Below are positions 33,814 through 40,343 of a DNA stretch of 64,000 nucleotides, piece by piece. Each line of letters starts with the position of its first letter. Position 1 is the stretch's first letter. The notes under the pieces were generated by a model. It had not been told where the DNA came from. It worked only from the letters and a program-made list of their open reading frames with translations, and did no database searches. Position numbers and translations under genes: made by a program. Source of the stretch: Castellaniella sp036379515 (lineage in GTDB: Bacteria > Pseudomonadota > Gammaproteobacteria > Burkholderiales > Burkholderiaceae_B); contig NZ_DASVGN010000014.1 in NCBI RefSeq assembly GCF_036379515.1, positions 3,534-67,533 of the forward strand. The letters are read 5' to 3'.

Positions 33814-34683
33814 TCAGGCGGACCGCTGTATGCCCCTGGGCCACAACACCATGACCGCAATCAGCAGGACAAAAGGAAGCACGGCCTCGACGTTGCCGCC
33901 CAGCAGATAGCCCACCGCGGCCTGCACCACCCCCAGGCCGAAGGCAGCTACCGTGGCACCGCGATAGCTGCCCAGCCCCCCCAGCGCGATGACCACGAAG
34001 GCCAGGATCGTGAGGCTATCGGACGACGAAGCCGACATGGGTTGCACCATGATGAGCAGGGCACCGGCGACAGCCGCCAAGGCCACCCCCAGCGCAAAGG
34101 CCACCGCTCGCACTCGGCCTACATCAATGCCGCAGGACTGCGCCCCGATGGTGCTCTGCGAGGCCGCCAGCAAGGACTTGCCGATGTACGTGTACTTGAG
34201 CCCGAAATACAGCAGCAGCGTGATGGCGACGGCAAACGCCGCCGTGAGCAGCAGCGCCGCGCTGACAATGACTCCGCCCACATTGAAGGTGCGCTGCAGA
34301 AAGGGCACGGACATGTAGTCCGTCCCGAAGGACACCAGGGCAATCTGCGTCAGCACGTAGTTCAGACCGAAGGTCACGATGAGGCTCAGCAGCTCGGACT
34401 GGCGCCCCTTGCCCATCAGAGGCTCGATGATGAAGGGCTCGAGCAGGCCGCCCAGAATGGCCCCACCCACGAAGACGATGGGCAACGCTATCAGCGGCTG
34501 CAGCCCCAGGTGATTGACGGCCCAGAAGGTGAAGAGCCCGGCGATGACGACGAAGCCGCCATGCGCGAGGTTCACGACTTTCATGACCCCGAAGATCAGG
34601 TTGAGGCTTTGCGCCACCAGCACATAGGTGCCGCCCAGCAACAGGCCGTTGACCAGAATCTGCAAAGCTGTCGCTGCCGACAT
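33814..34683 (-). CDS. Branched-chain-amino-acid-type ABC permease (LivH-like)
   Basis: 289 residues with about eight membrane helices. It has LVNGLLLGGTYVLVAQSLNL, IFGVMKVVNLAHGGFVVIAG and VIALGGLGSYRGATVAAFGL, the usual LivH motifs including the EAA-like loop. It pairs with the permease half of the fusion at 31991. A 124-bp spacer separates it from the binding-protein gene upstream. Confidence 0.88.
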   Translation of the reverse strand: MSAATALQILVNGLLLGGTYVLVAQSLNLIFGVMKVVNLAHGGFVVIAGLFTFWAVNHLGLQPLIALPIVFVGGAILGGLLEPFIIEPLMGKGRQSELLSLIVTFGLNYVLTQIALVSFGTDYMSVPFLQRTFNVGGVIVSAALLLTAAFAVAITLLLYFGLKYTYIGKSLLAASQSTIGAQSCGIDVGRVRAVAFALGVALAAVAGALLIMVQPMSASSSDSLTILAFVVIALGGLGSYRGATVAAFGLGVVQAAVGYLLGGNVEAVLPFVLLIAVMVLWPRGIQRSA

Positions 34684-34807
34684 GGGCGCTGCCCCTCGCC
34701 TGATGAAAACCCGCAGCTCGCGGGCCTGTCTTCAAATGGACCATGCGCCATGCGCCGTGCAGACTCTCGGGCCTGACACGACGCGCGGAGCACGGGTAGT
34801 CAGCTCC

Positions 34808-35998
34808 TTACTGGCCCGTATAAGGAATCTCGGGCTTGGCTTGTGCACTTTCAGGCGGCGTGATGAGCTTGAGCTGGCCGTTTTGCACCTGCACCATTTC
34901 CATCAACAGCCCCAGTTCGCGGCCGTTCTTGTTCACCTTGGAAGGCCCCTGTACCGTATCGACGGAATGGTTCAGCATCCAGTCCCGCAGCTTGGCCTGA
35001 TCCAGGCCCTTGGTGGCCGCGACCGCCTTGCCCAGTACGTAGATGGCGCTGTAACCTGCCGCCGAGTGGTAGGTGGGTTCCTTGCCGTCAAACATCTTCT
35101 TGTACGCCGCGATGAATTCCTGATTGCCGGCGGTCTTGTAAGTAGGCCACCACGAGGTGTTGGAGAAGATGCGGTTGGCCAGCGGGCCGACGTCCTTGGT
35201 GAAAGACGCTGACACCGGTCCGATGGTGGATCCCAGGAACTTGGGCGCGAAGCCTTGTGCATGCAGCGCTTTTACGATGCCGACAGAATCCGGGTAGTAC
35301 GTGCAGGTGATGACTACGTCGGGCTTGGCATTCTTGGTGGCCAGTGCCATGCCGTTGAAATCGGCCGATGCCATGGAATACGTAGCCTTGTACACCACGT
35401 TCATGCCCAGCTTCTTGGCCTGGTCGACGCGAGCGTCATAGCAGGCCAGCGAGAACGTGGATTGCAGCCCCAGCACGGCCACCGTCTTGGCGCCATGCTC
35501 TTTGGCCAACGGCAGCAACTGCTCCAGGTACCCCAGCGAACTGGCCAGGCCCTGGATGGCCCAGTGATTGCTGGAATTGAAGATGGACGGGTCCGACGCC
35601 TCGGGCTCGATCGCGGCGAACTTGTATTTGTTGAACAGTGGGGTTACGGCCTTGCTGATGCCACTGGAATACGGGCCGACCAGCAGATTGGCGTGATCTT
35701 CGGTGATCAGACGCGTGTACAGCCGCACGGCCGTACCAGGCTGGCTTTCGTCATCGTAGGTCTTGAGCTCCAGCTTGCGCCCCAGCCAGCCGCCCGCATC
35801 ATTGGCCTGCTGCACGGCCAGCTTCATCCCCATCAGGTTTTCTGTGGCGTCCGCCGACAAGGGACCCGTATCGGAACTGGTGGCACCGATGATGATGGGA
35901 GAAGCCGCCATGCTGGGCACTGGGGCTACGGCCAGCCCGACCAGGGCGGCCGCCACGGGCCATAGAGTCTTGCGGCCGATTCTGTGAAGAATACTCAT
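34808..35998 (-). CDS. ABC transporter periplasmic substrate-binding protein (Leu/Ile/Val type)
   Basis: 396 residues. A Sec signal peptide (LWPVAAALVGLAVAPVPSMA, cleavage before ASP) is followed by a Peripla_BP_6-type fold beginning IIIGATSSDTGPLSADATEN, with MKLAVQQANDAGGWLGRKLE and VVITCTYYPDSVGIVKALHA. It is the first gene of the importer operon. It is divergent from the selenoprotein cluster at 36288 across 289 bp, so its ligand is a good candidate substrate of that cluster. Ligand identity cannot be read from sequence. Confidence 0.88.
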   Translation of the reverse strand: MSILHRIGRKTLWPVAAALVGLAVAPVPSMAASPIIIGATSSDTGPLSADATENLMGMKLAVQQANDAGGWLGRKLELKTYDDESQPGTAVRLYTRLITEDHANLLVGPYSSGISKAVTPLFNKYKFAAIEPEASDPSIFNSSNHWAIQGLASSLGYLEQLLPLAKEHGAKTVAVLGLQSTFSLACYDARVDQAKKLGMNVVYKATYSMASADFNGMALATKNAKPDVVITCTYYPDSVGIVKALHAQGFAPKFLGSTIGPVSASFTKDVGPLANRIFSNTSWWPTYKTAGNQEFIAAYKKMFDGKEPTYHSAAGYSAIYVLGKAVAATKGLDQAKLRDWMLNHSVDTVQGPSKVNKNGRELGLLMEMVQVQNGQLKLITPPESAQAKPEIPYTGQ

Positions 35999-36147
35999 TT
36001 TGTCTACCTCCGAAGGCCACTGGTGTCGCCCGGCGACCGTAATGTTTTCACGACCTATGGCTCCAGAAACCGCCGAAGATGACAGCGCGCTTAAAGGGCA
36101 AAATCAGAAATATCGCGTCTTGTCAAATTAGCTGTTGGTCACAAGCA

Positions 36148-36177
36148 TTGTCAAGAAAACCGCTCTTTCTGAATACT
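36148..36177 (+). promoter_or_regulatory. Possible promoter of the selenoprotein operon
   Basis: TTGTCA (36148-36153) and AATACT (36172-36177) are separated by 18 bases in the AT-rich part of the divergent spacer, about 110 bases before the first gene. Matches to the sigma-70 consensus are moderate. It is the best candidate but not certain. Confidence 0.25.
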
Positions 36178-36287
36178 GTAGTGAGTGTTTACGAAATCGC
36201 AATTGAAGTCCTGGACGCGTGCACGACAATAGGACCATCGTGGGTTCCCGTTACGCGGGACGCCCTCTCCACTCAGGAGACCTGCGC

Positions 36288-37337
36288 ATGGCCGAAGCAT
36301 CTTTGTCCAGCACCGTCCTCGAAGTCGACGACGCCTTCGAGGCCAACGAGCTCTACCAGCGCAACGGCTGGACCGATGGGTTGCCCATCGTGGCGCCCAC
36401 AGAAGCGCGCGTGCAGGCATTCGTGCAAGCCATGGGGCTGGATCCCGCAGACGTCATCGGCACCGAACCTGTACGGCGGCGCCACATCAGCGCTGAAAAA
36501 GTAGCCATCGCAGCCGTCATGGCTGGATGTCTGCCCGAGTACATGCCCGTGGTGCGGGCCATGGTCCAGGCCATGTGCGAACCACAGTTCGGGCTGCACG
36601 GATGCACGGCAAGCACGGGTGGCGCCGCGCCGCTGGTGATCGTGAACGGGCCCATCCGCCGCCAGCTCGGCATGAATGCCACGCACAATGCACTGGCCAA
36701 CGCATGCCGCGCCAACGCCAGTATCGGCCGCACCGTGCGCCTGCTGCTGATCAACGTCCTGGGCAGTGTGCCGGGTCAGCTGGACCGGGCTACGCTGGGG
36801 CACCCCGGCAAGTTCACCTTCTGCATCGCGGAAGACGAAGAAGACAGCGCATGGGTGCCGCTGGCACAAGAACGCGGCGTACCCGTCGGCACCTCGGCGG
36901 TCACGGTGCTGTCCGTGGAATCCCCCCACCAGGTCATGAACGAGTGGACACGAGACCCCGAAGAGCTGCTGGACACCTATTGCGCCTCGATGCGCAGCAA
37001 CATGCTGGAATACTCGATCTGGGAAGGCAATTACGCCATGATCGTGGCTCCGCAGCACCGCGAGGTCTTCAATGCGGCCGGCTGGACCAAACAGGACATT
37101 CGCCGCTACGCGTTCGAGCATGCCCAGGTGCAGCGCCGGCAATGGCGCGACGTGGGCAAGGCTGCCGTGGCGGGCCGCAAGGATGAAGAACGAATCTACA
37201 AGGCTTTGCGCACCCCCGAGGACTTGCTCGTGGTTGCCGCCGGGGGGCCTGCCGGGGGATTTGGCGTGATTGCGCCTCCCTGGTATGGAAAGAAATCACT
37301 GGCCGTCACCACCCCCATCCAGACGACCGCCCCATGA
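36288..37337 (+). CDS. Protein of unknown function, first gene of the selenoprotein operon
   Basis: 349 residues from ATG 36288, preceded by CAGGAGA; an in-frame upstream ATG lacks such a site. I do not recognise a named family. Features seen: an N-terminal LYQRNGWTDGLPIVAPTEAR segment, MAGCLPEYMPVVRAMVQAM, a Cys/Gly-rich GLHGCTASTGGAAPLVIVNG stretch, NACRANASIGRTVRLLLINV, and a C-terminal VVAAGGPAGGFGVIAPPWYG glycine-rich end. There is no signal peptide and no membrane helix, so it is cytosolic. It lies 9 bp before the UGSC selenoprotein gene, and its length and position suggest a catalytic partner or subunit of that protein. Confidence 0.7.
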   Translation: MAEASLSSTVLEVDDAFEANELYQRNGWTDGLPIVAPTEARVQAFVQAMGLDPADVIGTEPVRRRHISAEKVAIAAVMAGCLPEYMPVVRAMVQAMCEPQFGLHGCTASTGGAAPLVIVNGPIRRQLGMNATHNALANACRANASIGRTVRLLLINVLGSVPGQLDRATLGHPGKFTFCIAEDEEDSAWVPLAQERGVPVGTSAVTVLSVESPHQVMNEWTRDPEELLDTYCASMRSNMLEYSIWEGNYAMIVAPQHREVFNAAGWTKQDIRRYAFEHAQVQRRQWRDVGKAAVAGRKDEERIYKALRTPEDLLVVAAGGPAGGFGVIAPPWYGKKSLAVTTPIQTTAP

Positions 37338-37346
37338 GGAGCACCT

Positions 37347-37880
37347 ATGACACTCAGAGTACTGGATCCCACGCTATCCGCCGATGACGGGGACTTTCAC
37401 CCCGCAGCACCGCTGGACTCCCTGAAAGGGTCCGTCATCGGCATGATCGACAACGCCAAGATCGGCACGGAAAAGCTGTTCGACGCCCTCGCTGAAAGGC
37501 TGAGGGCCGACTACGGCGTGCGCGAGTTCCTGCGGGTGCGAAAACCCGATGCCACCAAGCCGGTACCGGCAGCCATGCTGGCCAGTATTGCAGGCGCCGA
37601 CGCCATCATCGCCGGCATTGGTGACTGAGGCTCTTGCTCGTCGTGCAGTCTGCATGACGCCATTGCGGCCGAACGGTTGGGGATTCCCGCCGTCGGCATC
37701 ATGACGGACCGGTTCGTCCGCAGCGCGCAGCTGATGGCAGAACTCAACGGCGTGACGGGGTATCCGTTTGCCGTGATCAGCCACCCGATCGCCAACAACA
37801 GCGACGAAATCCTGCGCGAAAAGGCAAAGACCGCCGTCACCCACATCGTGGCGCTTCTCATCGAACGAGACCCGCCCTGA
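37347..37880 (+). CDS. UGSC-family selenoprotein with in-frame TGA (selenocysteine)
   Basis: 178 codons with one internal TGA at 37626-37628 (residue 94). Frame, codon use and sense are the same on both sides: AGADAIIAGIGD-Sec-GSCSSC then SLHDAIAAERLGIPAVGIMT. Sec94 starts a U-G-S-C motif (Cys97, Cys100), the defining motif of UGSC selenoproteins; family homologs carry Cys at this place. An 8-bp bacterial SECIS hairpin follows (37640-37658), and tRNA-Sec, selA and selB lie just downstream. GAGGAGCACCT precedes the ATG. The fold looks like a cytosolic alpha/beta protein. The reaction is unknown; a redox function is likely, with the CADC flavoprotein at 37904 as reductant. Confidence 0.9.
37640..37658 (+). 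promoter_or_regulatory. Bacterial SECIS element (selenocysteine insertion hairpin)
   Basis: GTCGTGCA (37640-37647), loop GTC (37648-37650) and TGCATGAC (37651-37658) form an 8-bp stem with a single G-U pair. It begins 11 bases after the TGA; the apical loop is about 20 bases from it, within the range SelB needs. The GCAGTCTGC tip closely resembles the fdhF SECIS tip GCAGGTCTGC. Confidence 0.85.
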
Positions 37881-37903
37881 CTGCACCAGGAGAATCTGAA
37901 AAC

Positions 37904-38827
37904 ATGACTGAACCCTGCGACGTCATCATCATTGGGGCGGGTATCGCCGGGTTGACGTGCGCGGGAGAGCTCGTGGCGGCAGGCCTGAGCGTCACGCAGT
38001 TCGAACCCGGCTTCCCGGGCGGTCTGGTGATCAACGTCAACGAACTCTCGGACTTCGAACCGGCAAACGGCCTGTCTGGCATGGACTATGCGGCCACACT
38101 GGCGGTACGCAACCGGAAAGCAGGGGTGCGCAGCGTGCCGGATGCCGTCACGGCCATGCAGGTCAATGGCAACGTTTTCGACGTGACAGCAGGTGACGCA
38201 ACGTTCACCGCCCGCTTCGTAGTCGTGGCCAGCGGCGCGCATCTGCAGAAACTGCAGATCCCCGGGGCCGCGGAATTCGAGGGCTTGGGCGTGTCGGAAT
38301 GCGCCGACTGCGACGCCCCTCTGTACACCGGTGCGAGCGTGGCCATCGCAGGCGACGGGCCCTGGGCCGTACAGGATGCTTTGCTGCTGGCGCGGGAATG
38401 CGCCACGGTCCATCTGGTGTGCGCGTCCGAACGGCTTCAGGCGCCCGACGCGGCACAGCGCCCGATCGAGGCCGCCCCCAACGTCGAGCTGCACACCCAC
38501 ACGACTGTTGCTGCCGTGCTGGGCAACGACCAGGGGGTCACAGGCGTGCGCCTGCAGGACACGCGGGCCACTACCACCGCGCTGCAGGACCTGCCGGTCG
38601 CAGCCCTCTTCGTCATGACGGGGCTGGTCCCCAATAGCGAAATCGCCCCTCCAACCGTCGCTCGGGACGACACTGGCGCGTTGCACACCAACGAACACCG
38701 CGAAACCGCGCTTCCCGGCCTCTGGGCCATCGGCCAGGTGCGCGCCGGATTCGGGGGCGGGCTTACACAGGCTTTGGAAGACGCTCGGCACGCTGCCCTC
38801 GGCATTCAGGCGCGTGCTCGATCATGA
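37904..38827 (+). CDS. Thioredoxin-reductase-like FAD-dependent oxidoreductase
   Basis: 307 residues. FAD-binding VIIIGAGIAGLTCAGELVAA opens the protein; the NAD(P)H domain carries SVAIAGDGPWAVQDALLLA; a CxxC pair CADC (Cys133-Cys136) sits in VSECADCDAPLYTGASV, the position and context of the redox pair in thioredoxin reductases; and GLWAIGQVRAGFGGGLTQAL closes the FAD site. The protein is cytosolic. It follows the selenoprotein gene by 23 bp with CAGGAGAATC before the ATG. Electrons would pass from NAD(P)H through FAD and Cys133/136 to a partner, most simply the selenoprotein. Direct proof is lacking. Confidence 0.85.
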   Translation: MTEPCDVIIIGAGIAGLTCAGELVAAGLSVTQFEPGFPGGLVINVNELSDFEPANGLSGMDYAATLAVRNRKAGVRSVPDAVTAMQVNGNVFDVTAGDATFTARFVVVASGAHLQKLQIPGAAEFEGLGVSECADCDAPLYTGASVAIAGDGPWAVQDALLLARECATVHLVCASERLQAPDAAQRPIEAAPNVELHTHTTVAAVLGNDQGVTGVRLQDTRATTTALQDLPVAALFVMTGLVPNSEIAPPTVARDDTGALHTNEHRETALPGLWAIGQVRAGFGGGLTQALEDARHAALGIQARARS

Positions 38828-38834
38828 TTTCCCA

Positions 38835-38930
38835 GGAAGGGAATCGTCCCCGGTGGGGCGGCCGGACTTCAAACCCGGTTGAGGCTGCCTGGCAGTCTTT
38901 CGTGGGTTCGACTCCCACTCCCTTCCGCCA
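38835..38930 (+). tRNA. selC: tRNA-Sec (anticodon TCA)
   Basis: An 8-bp acceptor stem (GGAAGGGA with TCCCTTCC), discriminator G and encoded CCA (38928-38930); a long D arm; an anticodon loop CTTCAAA with anticodon TCA at 38869-38871; a long variable arm; and a T stem GTGGG/CCCAC with loop TTCGACT. The 8+5 acceptor/T-stem layout and the long extra arm are specific to bacterial tRNA-Sec, and the order of segments matches the E. coli selC gene. One unusual point is an A-C mismatch at the base of the anticodon stem (CCGGA/CCCGG). The gene starts 8 bp after the flavoprotein stop and lies 18 bp before selA. Confidence 0.93.
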
Positions 38931-38948
38931 ACCCACACCGCCCCTTGC

Positions 38949-40343
38949 ATGAAAGCCCCTCGCGATCCGCGTCGGCAGATTCCGTCCGTAGACGCGCTCC
39001 TGCGCGAGCCGGCCTTCCTGCACCTGATCGCGCACCACGGCCGCACACAAGTGCTGGCCTGCCTCCGCGACGTGCTGCACCAGGCCCGGACCCAGCCCGC
39101 AACCGAAGGAGCGATTTCGGCGCAATCCTGCGCCAGCCACTGCGCGGCGCGCCTGCAGGCCCTCAACCAAACCGCCCTTCGGCCCGTCTTCAACCTGTCG
39201 GGCGTGGTGCTGCACACCAACCTGGGCCGTTCTCCGCTGCCTGCGACCGCCATCGAAGCCGTAACGCGCGCCATGGCGCAACCGATCACCCTCGAATACG
39301 ACCTGGACACGGGTTCGCGCGGCAAACGCGACCAGTCTGTGGAATCCCTTCTGCAGACTCTGACGGGGGCGGAGGCCGCGCTGGTCGTCAACAACAATGC
39401 CGCTGCCGTCTTCCTGGCCCTCAATACCTTGGCGTCGGGACGCGAGACGCTGGTATCACGCGGAGAACTGGTCGAAATCGGCGGCTCATTCCGCATCCCC
39501 GACATTCTGAGGCGCGCCGGCACCACCCTGGTCGAAGTCGGTACCACCAACCGCACCCATCTGGCCGACTACGAGGCCGCCCTCACGCCTGCCACGGCCG
39601 TGCTGATGAAGGTGCACGCCAGCAACTACCGCATCCAGGGATACACCTGTGCCGTCGACGAAGCGGCACTGGCGCCACTGGCGCACCGCCACGGGCTACC
39701 GCTCATCACGGATCTGGGCAGTGGCAGCCTGATCGACCTGGAACACCACGGCCTGCCGCACGAACCCACACCCCGGGAAAAGCTCGCCCAAGGAGCAGAC
39801 CTGGTCACCTTCAGCGGCGACAAGCTGCTGGGAGGGCCGCAGGCCGGCCTCATCGTGGGCCGCAAGGCGTGGGTGGAGCCGTTGCGCCGCAACCCGCTCA
39901 AGCGCGCACTGCGCGCTGGCAAGATGACACTTGCCGCCCTGGAGGCCGTGTTGCGTCTCTACCTGCACCCCGAGGCGATAGCCCACGAATTGCCTACGCT
40001 GCGCCTGCTCACCCGCTCTGCGGCGGACATCCAGGAGCAGGCCGAACGGCTCCTGCCGCCGGTGCGCACGGCGCTGGGTGTGCGCTGCCACGTCGAAATC
40101 GTGGCCGTCACTTCCCAGATGGGCAGCGGTTCGCTCCCCACTGAAGGCATCCAGAGCCATGCGCTCAAAATCGGCTCCCGGGATGCACAGGCTCTGGCGC
40201 GCGCTTTTCGCGCCCTGCCCATCCCCGTCATCGGACGCGTCCACGACGGCAGCCTGTATCTGGACCTGCGCTGCCTGGACCCGGACCGCGAGCGGGCGTT
40301 CCTGGATCAACTGGCACTGCCACCCATGGGGAGTGCATCTTGA
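38949..40343 (+). CDS. selA: L-seryl-tRNA(Sec) selenium transferase
   Basis: 464 residues, the usual SelA length. It converts Ser-tRNA-Sec to Sec-tRNA-Sec with selenophosphate. It has RQIPSVDALLREPAFLHLIA, the fold-type I PLP pattern with NLSGVVLHTNLGRSPLPATA, VNNNAAAVFLALNTLA, LVEIGGSFRIPDILRRAG, the PLP-lysine region FSGDKLLGGPQAGLIVG with Lys292 and, near the end, MGSGSLPTEGIQSHAL and a PVIGRVHDGSLYLDLRC tail. It is followed at once by selB, whose TTG start overlaps its stop codon. Confidence 0.95.
   Translation: MKAPRDPRRQIPSVDALLREPAFLHLIAHHGRTQVLACLRDVLHQARTQPATEGAISAQSCASHCAARLQALNQTALRPVFNLSGVVLHTNLGRSPLPATAIEAVTRAMAQPITLEYDLDTGSRGKRDQSVESLLQTLTGAEAALVVNNNAAAVFLALNTLASGRETLVSRGELVEIGGSFRIPDILRRAGTTLVEVGTTNRTHLADYEAALTPATAVLMKVHASNYRIQGYTCAVDEAALAPLAHRHGLPLITDLGSGSLIDLEHHGLPHEPTPREKLAQGADLVTFSGDKLLGGPQAGLIVGRKAWVEPLRRNPLKRALRAGKMTLAALEAVLRLYLHPEAIAHELPTLRLLTRSAADIQEQAERLLPPVRTALGVRCHVEIVAVTSQMGSGSLPTEGIQSHALKIGSRDAQALARAFRALPIPVIGRVHDGSLYLDLRCLDPDRERAFLDQLALPPMGSAS

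Noticed and set aside
37626..37628. TGA as a normal stop ending a 93-residue protein
   Set aside because: The same frame continues with clear protein sense, a UGSC motif and a SECIS hairpin, and tRNA-Sec, selA and selB follow.
38879..40144. 421-residue plus-strand frame overlapping tRNA-Sec and selA
   Set aside because: Arg/Pro/Gly-rich off-frame translation of selA.
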